Shown here: positions 1 to 7,597 of the stretch, one piece after another
Numbering within the stretch: position 1 is the first letter of the stretch
Layout of the letters: each line of letters begins with the position of its first letter
Assembly (NCBI GenBank): GCA_937992175.1
Contig: CALKLF010000027.1
Location: 1-40,010, forward strand
DNA length: 40,010 bases
From: an uncultured Fimbriimonadales bacterium
GTDB taxonomy: Bacteria > Armatimonadota > Fimbriimonadia > Fimbriimonadales > GBS-DC
Reading direction: 5' to 3'
The notes under the pieces: generated by a model
Seen by the model: only the letters and a program-made list of their open reading frames with translations
Database searches by the model: none
Told to the model about the DNA's origin: nothing
Translations under genes and position numbers: made by a program

Positions 1-419
1 AGGATCATTTTGGGCAGCGCTTCAGAGAGCGTCTGGAGCGCAGGCTGACCAGGGTCATACTCGCGGACGAAGGCGTATGCGCCCTGCGGAGTCTCTTGGA
101 ACTGCACCTGGTCGGGTTCCACGCCGCGCGAGCGGGCGAAACCGATTAACGCTTGCGTCGGGTTGCCCTGTGCGTCGAAGCAGGCGCGCTTGGCAGGGCC
201 GCGCACGACGCGCTCTTCAGGCGTTTGGTGGAGGGCAACTTCCGAAACGAGGGCGATGAGCCGGCGCGGCGTGCCCAGCGTGCGGATTTCGCCATGCGCC
301 AGCCGCGACTCGCGCAACCGTTCACGAAGTCTCTCTTGCAGCTGCGCCAGCGCACCGCGCATAAATGCGGCAGGGATTTCCTCGCACCCAATCTCCAGCA
401 ATAAGGTCGCCCGTTCCAT
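1..419 (-). CDS. glyS: Glycyl-tRNA synthetase beta subunit, N-terminal part (cut by window edge)
   Basis: Reading leftward from the ATG at 419-417 gives about 139 residues that run off the window. The start MERATLLLEIGCEEIPAAFM matches the family hallmark LLxEIGxEELPA, and TPRRLIALVSEV and RVVRGPAKRA follow in the usual order. The beta subunit works with GlyQ to charge tRNA-Gly in the cytoplasm. The open frame continues to base 1, so the rest of the gene lies outside. A TATAAT box ends 8 nt before the ATG and no Shine-Dalgarno sequence is visible, so the mRNA is probably leaderless. Whether glyQ is near cannot be seen. The family call is firm; only the extent is incomplete. Confidence 0.93.
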   Translation of the reverse strand, partial: MERATLLLEIGCEEIPAAFMRGALAQLQERLRERLRESRLAHGEIRTLGTPRRLIALVSEVALHQTPEERVVRGPAKRACFDAQGNPTQALIGFARSRGVEPDQVQFQETPQGAYAFVREYDPGQPALQTLSEALPKMI

Positions 420-427
420 CGGGCGGT

Positions 428-433
428 ATTATA
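428..433 (-). promoter_or_regulatory. -10 box of glyS, start-proximal
   Basis: TATAAT on the minus strand, preceded by GG and followed by 8 nt and then the glyS ATG at 419. A transcript starting about 7 nt after the box would begin at or next to the start codon. No convincing -35 box is seen. It belongs to the window-wide set of start-proximal -10 boxes. Confidence 0.65.
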
Positions 434-467
434 CCTGCGCCCCAAAACTCACTGTTGGGGGAACACG

Positions 468-1904
468 CTACACCCCCACCGCGCCCCGCCGCAACGCGCG
501 CTTGCTCTCGTAGCAGTAGCGCGTGTCGGGGAACAGCTTTTCAGGGTTGAGGCGGTCGTGCGGGTTGAACACGGCTTTCACCCGCTTCATCGTGTCTAAA
601 TCGTGCGCTGTGAACATCTGATGCATCATGGCGCACTTCTCCACGCCGATTCCATGCTCGCCCGTGAGGCTGCCGCCTTCCCGCAGACAGAGCGCGAGGA
701 TTTCATCCCCTGCCTCCACCACACGCGCCACCTGCTCAGGGTCGGAATCATCTAACAGCAGCACGGGATGCAGGTTGCCATCGCCCGCATGGAACACATT
801 CGCGAGCTGGAGTTGATATTTCGTGGCAATCAGTGCTGCCTCGCGCAGCACCTGAGGGAGTTTTGAGCGAGGGATCACGCCGTCCTGGGTCACGCATGAG
901 GGTGCAAGCCTGCCGAGTGCGCCGATGGCTTTCTTCCGCGCGGCCCAGAGTCGGGCGCGTTCTTGGGGGGTGGTGGCGCGGCGCACCTCGCGAGCGCAGT
1001 TGCGCTGACAAATCTCGATCACCGCCGCCTGCTCACCGTCCAGCTCCGCCTCCAGACCGTCCAGCTCAATCAGCAGCACGGCTTCCGCATCGAGCGGGAA
1101 CCCGTAGCCGAACGCCGCCTCCACCGCCTGCAGAGTCAGCGCGTCCATCAGCTCCAGCGCGGCGGGCACAATCCCGCCCGCGATAATGTCCGACACGGTC
1201 TGGCTGGCGTCCTCAAGGGTGTTGAATACCGCCAGCAGCGTGCGCACACCTTGCGGGTTCGGCGTCAATCGCGCCGTTACCTCCGTCACAATCGCAAGCG
1301 TGCCCTCGCTGCCCGTCAGCAGCCCCACCAAGTCGTAGCCGAATGGCTCGTCTTCCACACCGCCCAGCTCCACGACCTCGCCGTCGGGCAGCACGACCTG
1401 CAGCCCCGTGATGTGGTTCACCGTGACCCCGTACTTGAGCGTATGAGGTCCGCCGGAGTTCTCCGCGACATTCCCTCCAATCGTGCAAGCGCCCTGCGAG
1501 GAGGGGTCAGGGGCGAAGTGGAGGTTCTCAGATTGTACGGCTTTGCTGAGCTGATAGTTCACCGCGCCTGCCTGCGCCCGCAGGCGACGGTTGCGCACAT
1601 CCACCCAGAGAATCCGATGCATGCGGCTGAATCCGATTACCAGCCCACCGTTCACGGCGAGCGCGCCGCCCGAAAGCCCTGTGCCCGCGCCGCGTGGCGT
1701 GATTGGCAGCCCCTCGCGATTCGCCAGCTTCACAAGCGCGGCGACCTGTTCCGTAGTTTGGGGCAACACGACCACTGTCGGTAAGGCTTTTTCGATGGTG
1801 TAGGCGTCGCAGTCGTAAGCAAGCAGCTGCACGGGGTCGGTAATCACCCCGTCCGCGCCTGCAATCTGCTCCAGTTCCTGTCGCAGCGATTCGGAGAGGT
1901 TCAT
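468..1904 (-). CDS. glcD: FAD-linked oxidase, GlcD type (glycolate/lactate oxidase subunit)
   Basis: 478 residues from the ATG at 1904. An FAD-binding type 4 domain fills the first half, with PRGAGTGLSGGA at about 70-81 and GGNVAENSGGPHTLKYG at about 143-159. An FAD-oxidase C-terminal domain follows, with HAGDGNLHP and the LTGEHGIG motif near the end. Members oxidise 2-hydroxy acids such as glycolate or D-lactate; the exact substrate cannot be read here. The usual partners GlcE and GlcF are not adjacent. The ATG overlaps the stop of the upstream small membrane protein (ATGA), which implies translational coupling. A longer reading upstream is possible but would overlap that gene heavily, so this start is preferred. 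Confidence 0.9.
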   Translation of the reverse strand: MNLSESLRQELEQIAGADGVITDPVQLLAYDCDAYTIEKALPTVVVLPQTTEQVAALVKLANREGLPITPRGAGTGLSGGALAVNGGLVIGFSRMHRILWVDVRNRRLRAQAGAVNYQLSKAVQSENLHFAPDPSSQGACTIGGNVAENSGGPHTLKYGVTVNHITGLQVVLPDGEVVELGGVEDEPFGYDLVGLLTGSEGTLAIVTEVTARLTPNPQGVRTLLAVFNTLEDASQTVSDIIAGGIVPAALELMDALTLQAVEAAFGYGFPLDAEAVLLIELDGLEAELDGEQAAVIEICQRNCAREVRRATTPQERARLWAARKKAIGALGRLAPSCVTQDGVIPRSKLPQVLREAALIATKYQLQLANVFHAGDGNLHPVLLLDDSDPEQVARVVEAGDEILALCLREGGSLTGEHGIGVEKCAMMHQMFTAHDLDTMKRVKAVFNPHDRLNPEKLFPDTRYCYESKRALRRGAVGV

Positions 1905-2191
1905 CGTAGTCGCTGTATCAGCAGTCCAATCAGCACGGCGACGCCGAGCAGCGCCAGCGCAATCCAGCTGTAGCGCGCCGCAAGCTTGTCGCGCTCCTTC
2001 GCCAGCCACGCCAGATGCGCCAGCGCGAGCAGCGGGGTGAGCAGCAGCAGACCCAACCCCGCGTCAATCAACCAGTTTCGTTCATCGCCGCGAATCAGAT
2101 GCCATACCCAGCCGACTGCCATCACCAATGCGCTGGCATAAGTCAGTCGTCGGTAGGTCTGCGCCAGACTCTGCTCGATCTCGCCACGCAC
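1901..2191 (-). CDS. Small membrane protein, DUF1634-like
   Basis: 96 residues starting with GTG at 2191. Three hydrophobic stretches are visible at about residues 18-33, 43-60 and 74-90, and the central GLGLLLLTPLLALAHLAWL resembles the conserved core of DUF1634 proteins. No biochemical function is known for such proteins. It overlaps the GlcD-type oxidase by 4 nt and is co-transcribed with it, so a membrane role linked to that oxidase is possible but only inferred. The GTG start is chosen because a TACAAT box sits 6 nt in front of it, matching the start-proximal promoters elsewhere in the window. Confidence 0.75.
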   Translation of the reverse strand: MRGEIEQSLAQTYRRLTYASALVMAVGWVWHLIRGDERNWLIDAGLGLLLLTPLLALAHLAWLAKERDKLAARYSWIALALLGVAVLIGLLIQRLR

Positions 2192-2197
2192 GCGAGG

Positions 2198-2203
2198 ATT
2201 GTA
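2198..2203 (-). promoter_or_regulatory. -10 box of the DUF1634-glcD pair
   Basis: TACAAT on the minus strand, preceded by GG, with 6 nt between the box and the GTG start at 2191. It fits a leaderless mRNA and supports the GTG as the real start. Confidence 0.6.
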
Positions 2204-2230
2204 CCTGAATGAGGGCGTTCTCGGAAAGTA

Positions 2231-2862
2231 TCACTCACGCGCCACAAATCGTCCCGCCTCATAGCCAAGTAATTGATGCCGCTCGATGAGCGACCAGTGA
2301 ACTACGATTTTATCGGGCAACACAATCGGTTCATCCCCCAGCGGCGTGCACACGCTTTCGGGGGGTAAGAAGATGTCGTTCGGGCTGGAGAGCGTCGCCA
2401 CGCCGTTCGTGTACTCTTCGCGGGTGTTGGCACGCAGGCGCATCGTGAATCGGCTGGCGACATAGAGGGGCTGATTCGCGCGTTCAGGCAGCCACAGCGC
2501 GACGCCTTCGTGCAAGCCCGAGCGCCAGATATACGCGCCGTGGAAATGGTCGGGAACACTCAGAATCACAGGGGCTGCTCAGCGGGTGCGTCTCGGAGCG
2601 ACAGGACGCTGCTGTGCGCAATCTCGCCCGCTATGCGCCATGCATCCACCTGACGCAGCGTCCCCAGAATGTACGCCGCAAATAACAAAGCCACTGCGCC
2701 CCGCGCCCAGCCGCTGCTCGTCCCCAGCCGTACCAGCAGTGCGCCGCCCCCTACCGCCGCGAACGCCGACGCCAGGTAAGAGTATCGGCTGTTCAGAAAA
2801 TAGAACGGCGATGGCTTGAAAATCAGCACGGGGAGCAGCGCCCGCAATGATGAACCCGTTCA
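2231..2862 (-). pseudogene. Decayed C-terminus of a multi-pass membrane glycosyltransferase-like protein
   Basis: Two reading frames in a row appear to be one former gene. The first (2862 to 2566) has no good start and reads RALLPVLIFKPSPFYFLNSR then YSYLASAF, two membrane segments and a tail ending QPL then stop. The second (2569 to 2231) begins VILSVPDHFHGAYIWRSG. Inserting one G at about 2566-2569 would join them as QPL-VILSVPDHFHGAYIWR. Polytopic glycosyltransferase-like proteins commonly end in this way: RY-YLPS near the last helices, then a (L/V)P-D-(H/Y)-x-GAY-(I/F)-RNG soluble tail. The large N-terminal half is missing; the frame is closed at 2862 and the divergent rhomboid gene begins at 2948. 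The family assignment is tentative, and two separate small hypothetical genes (112 and 93 residues) are the alternative. Confidence 0.5.
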
Positions 2863-2947
2863 CCCAGCGCATACACGCCACTATACTCCCCCACGAGGTA
2901 GCTTCCTGCTTGAAGGACATCGCGCATCTGTGTCGAACTCGCCTGCC

Positions 2948-3649
2948 ATGCTATTACCGATTCGCGACCACAACCCGTCGGAGCGGTTTCCCGTCGTGAC
3001 GGTCGGGCTAATCGTGGTGAATGTGATTGTGTTCATCATGCAACGGCTCGATCCGCGTATCACCTATGTTTATGCTGCCATCCCCGCCGAGATTACGGGC
3101 GCGTATATCGATCCGCTCACGCGCTTCATGCTGGAGCAGCGCCACGGTATCCGTGCTGAGCCAGTGGTGAACCCCTGGCTGACGATTTTCACCAGTATGT
3201 TCCTGCACGGCGGGTATCTGCATATCATCGGCAATATGTGGTCATTGTGGATTTTCGGCAACAATGTGGAGGACGCGCTGGGGCATTTTCGGTATCTGCT
3301 GCTCTATCTATTCTGGGGCGTCGCGGCAGCGCTGTCGCATATCCTGTTCAATTGGGCATCGCCGATTCCTGTGGTGGGAGCGAGCGGAGCGATTGCTGGC
3401 GTGATGGGCGCGTACCTGCTGCTCTACCCACACGCCCGCATCGACTGCGTGCTGTTCTTCGTGATTATCACCTTCGTGGAAGTGCCCGCCATCTTCTTCC
3501 TGGTCTTCTGGTTCGTGTCGCAGTTTCTGGTCTATAATCCGGGCGTGGCGTACCTGGCGCACATCGGCGGGTTCGTGGCAGGGTTTCTAACGATTAAAGC
3601 GTTAGGCGGACCGAGTCAATTACTTTACTACAGGCGCAGGCGGTATTAG
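2948..3649 (+). CDS. Rhomboid-family intramembrane serine protease
   Basis: 233 residues with six or more membrane segments. Rhomboid signatures are all present: HIIGNMWSLWIFG (oxyanion-hole Asn96), GASGAIAGVMG with nucleophile Ser146, and AHIGGFVAGF with catalytic His205. Such proteases cut membrane-spanning substrates within the bilayer; the substrate here is unknown. The ATG at 2948 is chosen because conserved sequence starts right after it; an upstream in-frame TTG at 2816 would add an unconserved stretch overlapping the decayed gene. No strong Shine-Dalgarno sequence is seen. A TATACT at 2882-2887 could be the -10 box, giving a leader of about 50 nt. A 28-bp perfect inverted repeat lies 28 nt after the stop and may act as its terminator. 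Confidence 0.88.
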   Translation: MLLPIRDHNPSERFPVVTVGLIVVNVIVFIMQRLDPRITYVYAAIPAEITGAYIDPLTRFMLEQRHGIRAEPVVNPWLTIFTSMFLHGGYLHIIGNMWSLWIFGNNVEDALGHFRYLLLYLFWGVAAALSHILFNWASPIPVVGASGAIAGVMGAYLLLYPHARIDCVLFFVIITFVEVPAIFFLVFWFVSQFLVYNPGVAYLAHIGGFVAGFLTIKALGGPSQLLYYRRRRY

Positions 3650-3677
3650 GCACTTCCTTCGAGAAATAGTACCGAGA

Positions 3678-3738
3678 GAGGTTCCTCGCTTCGCTCGGAA
3701 TGACAACGGTTGTCATTCCGAGCGAAGCGAGGAACCTC
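3678..3738. repeat. Palindromic repeat, TCATTCCGAGCG family, copy 1
   Basis: Perfect 28-bp inverted repeat (arms 3678-3705 and 3711-3738, loop of 5 nt) built on the core TGTCATTCCGAGCGAAGCGA. The same core occurs as inverted pairs at 24006-24081, 25503-25576 and 32218-32340. Here it lies between the rhomboid and the dehydrogenase and could stop transcription of the former. The core is known from many bacterial genomes, where translated copies give peptides like SERSEES. Confidence 0.9.
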
Positions 3739-3801
3739 AACTGCTCCCGCCGCGTTCCCGTATCTTTTTTTCGTGAGAAGCGCCCACTGTGGAATCTGGG
3801 C

Positions 3802-3807
3802 TATAAT
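3802..3807 (+). promoter_or_regulatory. -10 box of the PQQ-type dehydrogenase
   Basis: TATAAT with 6 nt to the ATG at 3814. No Shine-Dalgarno sequence precedes the ATG, so a leaderless mRNA is likely. The box also argues against the longer upstream reading that starts inside the 3678-3738 repeat. Confidence 0.65.
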
Positions 3808-3813
3808 AAAGGC

Positions 3814-5505
3814 ATGCGCATACGCTCCGGAGTCTGGCTTACATGGTTCGCACTGGCAGGCAGTTTGTACGCTCAGACGCTCACCGATACGAATCTTACT
3901 TATGACACGGTCGTCAGCAGCGGGTTGGCGTTCCCCATCGCGATTGAGTTCTTAGACCCTGCCGACCCGTCGCGCTTTTTCGTGATTGAGAAAAACAGCG
4001 GGCGTGTGAAACTCGTGCAGAACGGCGTGGTGTCCAGCACCGTGTTAGACCTGCCCGTGAACAACGCCAGCGAGCGCGGTTTGCTAGGCATCGCGCTGCA
4101 CCCCCAGTTCGCTGCGAACGGTTTTGTGTACCTTTACTACACCCGCTCCAGCACAGGCGGCGACACCAGCACGCAATCCGCGTGGACTGACAACCGCGTG
4201 GAACGCTACCGCTGGAACGGCTCCGCGCTGGTGGAGCCGACGCTGATTGTCGCGTTCCCGCGCGACACGACCCAGAACAACGGTCCCAACCATGACGGCG
4301 GCGTGATCTTGTTCGGACCCGACGGGAAACTCTATGGCGTCACGGGCGACCTGAATCGCGGCTTTCTGGACAACCCGCGCATCGAGCAGAACACCAGCGT
4401 GACGGCAGTCGCAGGCGTAGGCGGTATTTTTCGGCTCAACCCCGACGGCTCTATCCCGCCCGACAACCCGTTTGTCAGTCATTCGGATGTGCGTATCCGA
4501 AGACTCTGGGCGTATGGAATTCGCAACAGCTTCGGCATGATGTTCGACAGCCTCACGGCGCGCCTGTGGATGACCGAGAACGGACCGAATGTGTACGACG
4601 AGATTAATATCGTGGAGCGCGGGTTCAACAGCGGCTGGCTGAAAATCATGGGGCCCGACTCGCGCAACGCGACCTATCAGGAAAACGGCAATCAGGCGTA
4701 TGACGCGAGCAATCTGATTTACCTGCCGAATTCGTACTACGCCGACCCTGTGTTTTCGTGGCTGCAGCCGATTGGCGTGACGAGCATCGCGTTCCTGCGC
4801 TCGGCGCGATACGACGCGGGCGTGCGCGATACCGCGCTGGTGGGCGAGAGCAACAACGGCGGGTTGTATCAGTTCACGTTGAACGCCAATCGCGACGACT
4901 TCGTGCTGACGGGCGCGTTAGTCGATCGCGTGGCGGACAGCGTATCCGAGCGCAACCTCTCGCGCGTCGGTACGAACTGGGGCGTGGTGACCGACCTGCG
5001 GATGGGGCCCGACGGCTACCTCTATGTAGTGAGTATGTTCGCCAATCGCATCTATCGCATCCGCCCGGTGAACCCGCCTGCGATTCTGCAGGGGCAGACG
5101 CGGCTCGACGGCAGGCAGGGGCTGCCGTTGGGCGTTCCGCTCACGCTGGAGCTGATTCAGGGCGGGAACACGGTACAGACGATTAGCACAACGCTCGACG
5201 CCTACAGCAGGTTCTCCGAGCGTGTGGACGCGCCCGGAACCTACACCGTGCGAGCGCGCGCCGAGAAATATGTGCCGATTACCCTGACGAATGTTTCGGT
5301 CGCGGCGCAGGGCTTCGCGTATCTGAGCCTGCACTTCCAGACACTGGGCGATGTGAACGGCGACGGCGTAATCGACGATGCCGACCTGCTGAGTGTGCTG
5401 TTCGCCTTCGGCTCGAACGACTCCGCCGCCGACCTGAACAACGACGGTACCGTGGACGACGCCGATTTGCTGATTGTGCTGTTCAACTTCGGCGCAGGTG
5501 GTTAA
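3814..5505 (+). CDS. Secreted PQQ-dependent sugar dehydrogenase (GSDH type) with dockerin-like tail
   Basis: 563 residues. A signal peptide is clear (MRIRSGVWLTWFALAGSLYA, cut near Ala20). The body is a soluble glucose/sorbosone dehydrogenase beta-propeller: ERGLLGIALHP at about 87-97 (His96 the likely catalytic base), then NHDGGVILFGPDGKLYGVTGD, WAYGIRNSFGM and DEINIVERGFNSGWL. Family members oxidise sugars with PQQ, but some have lost activity. After about residue 425 come a beta-sandwich resembling a carboxypeptidase-regulatory domain and a tail with two Ca-binding, dockerin-like repeats (GDVNGDGVIDDADLLSVLF and DLNNDGTVDDADLLIVLF). No cohesin partner is in the window. The start is set by the signal peptide and the TATAAT 6 nt upstream. 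Confidence 0.85.
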   Translation: MRIRSGVWLTWFALAGSLYAQTLTDTNLTYDTVVSSGLAFPIAIEFLDPADPSRFFVIEKNSGRVKLVQNGVVSSTVLDLPVNNASERGLLGIALHPQFAANGFVYLYYTRSSTGGDTSTQSAWTDNRVERYRWNGSALVEPTLIVAFPRDTTQNNGPNHDGGVILFGPDGKLYGVTGDLNRGFLDNPRIEQNTSVTAVAGVGGIFRLNPDGSIPPDNPFVSHSDVRIRRLWAYGIRNSFGMMFDSLTARLWMTENGPNVYDEINIVERGFNSGWLKIMGPDSRNATYQENGNQAYDASNLIYLPNSYYADPVFSWLQPIGVTSIAFLRSARYDAGVRDTALVGESNNGGLYQFTLNANRDDFVLTGALVDRVADSVSERNLSRVGTNWGVVTDLRMGPDGYLYVVSMFANRIYRIRPVNPPAILQGQTRLDGRQGLPLGVPLTLELIQGGNTVQTISTTLDAYSRFSERVDAPGTYTVRARAEKYVPITLTNVSVAAQGFAYLSLHFQTLGDVNGDGVIDDADLLSVLFAFGSNDSAADLNNDGTVDDADLLIVLFNFGAGG

Positions 5506-6184
5506 GCCCCTCAAAGATTGATCCCTTTTTGCCTTGACGCCTGCCGAAGCCGCCACCCCCACCCCAACCCTCCCCGCTTGCGGGGAGGGGGTGCACACGC
5601 GGGCAGCGACGACGCCTCCCCCGTGAACGGGGGAGGTCGGGAGCTGATAGGGGTACAAACTTGGGTTCAAACGCTATGCGCCATCCTCCATTTTCTCTAA
5701 CCTTACCCCCTTGACCCCCTTCTCGGAGACGGAGAGGGGGCAAGCACCGCCGCGTGCTCGCACTGCTCCTCCTCTCCGTTTACGGAGAGGAGGCTGGGGT
5801 GAGAGTTTGAAAAAGCGTCGGAAGTTCCAAACGCGTCTGCCCAAGTTGAGGCGACGCGGCGTACCCTCATCAGCTACCCCCCCTCTTTCACGGCGTGGGA
5901 GATGGGGAACCAACAGCGCAGCAAGCACTCGCGCCCCCCGTCTCCCACGCGGTGGGAGAGGGGCATGGGGTGAGGGCAAAAAGGTGGGCGCACACAGCGG
6001 TGTTGAACCCAGGCGTTGTACCCTTGTCAGGAAGGGGGGTGGGGGGAGGTTGAGCAGGCGTGGGAAATCACCACCGTGTCTCCCTAGTTGAGGCAACGCG
6101 ATGTACCCTTACCAGCGACTAGGGTGGGGATGTTTGGCGCAGGCACGGGGGTAACAGCTGCCTCGCTTTCCAGCAGGCGTCTGC
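5506..6184. repeat. Gene-free block of nested palindromes and diverged repeats
   Basis: No credible gene lies here. Hairpins include 5568-5589 (CCCTCCCCG stem), 5615-5636 (CCTCCCCCG stem), 5716-5740, 5768-5793 (CTCTCCG stem around TTTA) and 5941-5959 (TCTCCCAC stem). A second motif, roughly GTTGA-C--GCG--GTACCCT--CAG, occurs at about 5843-5875, 6000-6030 and 6086-6117, and inverted at 5642-5673. The copies at about 5815-5878 and 6058-6120 extend to about 60 bp of similarity. The first hairpins, soon after the dehydrogenase stop, may end its transcript. It looks like several REP/MITE-like elements inserted into each other. Confidence 0.8.
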
Positions 6185-6190
6185 CATAAT
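6185..6190 (+). promoter_or_regulatory. -10 box of the galT-like gene
   Basis: CATAAT followed by 8 nt and the ATG at 6199. No Shine-Dalgarno sequence is seen. A weaker box than its neighbours but at the same distance. Confidence 0.5.
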
Positions 6191-6198
6191 ATAGGTCT

Positions 6199-7200
6199 AT
6201 GCCAGAAATTCGCTGGGACATTATTACGGAAGAGCGCGTCATTATTGCGACGGAGCGTAGCCGTCGCCCCCACGACTTCAAGAAAACCGATGCACCCGCG
6301 GAGCCGAAACCCGACTTCGTGGCGAGCTGCCCTTTCTGTGTGGGCAACGAGTCGCTCACCCCACCCGAAGTGGACGCTTTCCGCACGACGGGGACGCAGC
6401 CCGACGCGCCCGGCTGGTGGGTGCGGGTTGTGCCCAATAAGTTCCCCGCGCTCGCGTCGGAGGGCGACCCTGCTCCTCGTTCGGCGGGGATTTACACCCT
6501 CTCCGACGGCGTCGGCGTCCACGAAGTCCTCATCGAAACCCCCCGACATAACGAGACGCCCGTCGCTGTGTCTATGCAGCAGTGGATCGAAGCAATGCGG
6601 ATGTACCAGCGTCGGTTGCACGCCCTCGCGCAGGATGTGCGTTTGAAAACAGTTCTGATCTTCCGCAACGAGGGCAGGGCAGCGGGGGCGTCGCTGGAGC
6701 ATCCGCACTCTCAGCTTGTGGGCTTGACTTTCGTGCCGCCTGTACTCCAGCGCCACATCGAGGGAGTTCATCGCTATCGCAGTCGGTACGGACGACATCC
6801 CTTCGAAGCGATTCTGGAACAGGAGTTGCGGGAGGGCGTGCGTGTGGTGCGTCAGACGGAGCGATTCCTGCTCTACGCGCCGTTCGCCTCCCGCGCGCCC
6901 TACGAACTGGCTATCTTGCCGCTGGAGCCAATTGGGCGCTTTGAACAACTCCCCGACGAGACGCTTCAGGAGTTCGCGCAACTGCTTCAGGACGCGCTGC
7001 GCCGCCTGCACGCCGTGCTAAGCGATCCGCCCTACAACTACATGCTGTTCACTGCGCCCAACGGCTATGCCGATGAGTTCTGGATGCATCTGCGTATTGC
7101 CCCGCGCCTGAGTATCGACGCGGGGTTCGAACTGGGGTCAGGGGTCGGGATTAACATCACGGCTCCCGAAGACGCCGCGCGCTATCTGAGCGAGGTTTAG
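6199..7200 (+). CDS. galT: Galactose-1-phosphate uridylyltransferase family protein
   Basis: 333 residues, the usual size. Zinc ligands are visible as CPFC (Cys44, Cys47), with GVHEV (His108) and the HPH motif (His168, His170); His170 would be the nucleophile that carries the nucleotidyl group. Conserved VRVVPNKFPAL and FRNEGRAAGASLEHPHSQ are typical of GalT. The active-site sequence is HPHSQ rather than HPHGQ or HPHCQ, a form also seen in relatives that act on other sugar-nucleotide pairs (for example ADP-glucose phosphorylase), so the substrate is uncertain. In the Leloir pathway GalT exchanges UDP between glucose-1-P and galactose-1-P. No galK or galE is adjacent. The zinc-ribbon gene follows after 17 nt but has its own -10 box. 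Confidence 0.85.
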   Translation: MPEIRWDIITEERVIIATERSRRPHDFKKTDAPAEPKPDFVASCPFCVGNESLTPPEVDAFRTTGTQPDAPGWWVRVVPNKFPALASEGDPAPRSAGIYTLSDGVGVHEVLIETPRHNETPVAVSMQQWIEAMRMYQRRLHALAQDVRLKTVLIFRNEGRAAGASLEHPHSQLVGLTFVPPVLQRHIEGVHRYRSRYGRHPFEAILEQELREGVRVVRQTERFLLYAPFASRAPYELAILPLEPIGRFEQLPDETLQEFAQLLQDALRRLHAVLSDPPYNYMLFTAPNGYADEFWMHLRIAPRLSIDAGFELGSGVGINITAPEDAARYLSEV

Positions 7201-7202
7201 GG

Positions 7203-7208
7203 TACAAT
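7203..7208 (+). promoter_or_regulatory. -10 box of the zinc-ribbon gene
   Basis: TACAAT preceded by GG, 9 nt before the ATG at 7218, and located right after the galT-like stop codon. It suggests the small gene can be transcribed alone, with almost no leader. Confidence 0.55.
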
Positions 7209-7217
7209 CCCACTACT

Positions 7218-7541
7218 ATGAAGTGTCCTGTGTGCAACATCGAGCTGCAGATCGCAACGCGGGCAGGCATCGAGATTGACTACTGCCCGAACTGTCGGGG
7301 GGTATGGCTGGATCGGGGCGAGCTGGACAAGTTGATCGAACGCCATGGGCAGGAGACGCAGAGCCTTACGCGCGGCGCGCCGCCCCCCTATACTCCTGAG
7401 CCACCGCCTGCTGCCACTTATCGCGCTGAGCCTCCACGCCGCTCCTACGAAGACGACGATGATTACTACTACGACGACCGCCGCCGCAAACGCCGCAAGA
7501 AGCGCGACTGGCTGGAGGATCTGTTTGATATCTTCGATTGA
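7218..7541 (+). CDS. TFIIB-type zinc-ribbon protein
   Basis: 107 residues. The N-terminal 42 residues form the compact zinc-ribbon seen in many small bacterial proteins: C3-P-V-C6, then YC23PNC26RGVWLDRGELDKL. The middle is rich in Pro and Ala and presumably flexible. The tail is very polar: a run of Asp/Tyr (about 76-82) followed by a basic cluster of Arg and Lys, ending in acidic and aromatic residues (WLEDLFDIFD). No function is established for the family. An RNA- or protein-binding role is only a guess. Confidence 0.8.
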   Translation: MKCPVCNIELQIATRAGIEIDYCPNCRGVWLDRGELDKLIERHGQETQSLTRGAPPPYTPEPPPAATYRAEPPRRSYEDDDDYYYDDRRRKRRKKRDWLEDLFDIFD

Positions 7542-7565
7542 CGCGACGGCGAGGACGCCGTCGCG
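7542..7565. terminator. GC-rich hairpin between convergent genes
   Basis: Perfect 10-bp stem with an AGGA loop, 24 nt in all, starting at the zinc-ribbon stop codon and facing the convergent end of the RNase G gene at 7598. There is no U-tract, so termination would be non-canonical. The stem matches the purine-loop half of the paired hairpin at 26803-26884. Confidence 0.5.
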
Positions 7566-7597
7566 CCTCTCGACAGGATGCGCCTGAGAGGTGCGCA

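Noticed and set aside
3700-3813. N-terminal extension of the PQQ dehydrogenase to the ATG at 3700
   Set aside because: These codons lie in the palindromic repeat and ahead of the TATAAT box; the signal peptide begins at 3814.
5645-5685. tRNA-like T-arm (GGGTTCAAAC ... GCGCCA)
   Set aside because: No acceptor, D or anticodon arms fit, and the segment is an inverted copy of the GTACCCT repeat motif found three more times nearby.
5506-6184. CRISPR-like array
   Set aside because: The repeated motif is diverged, unevenly spaced, partly inverted and mixed with hairpins; there are no regular spacers and no cas genes.
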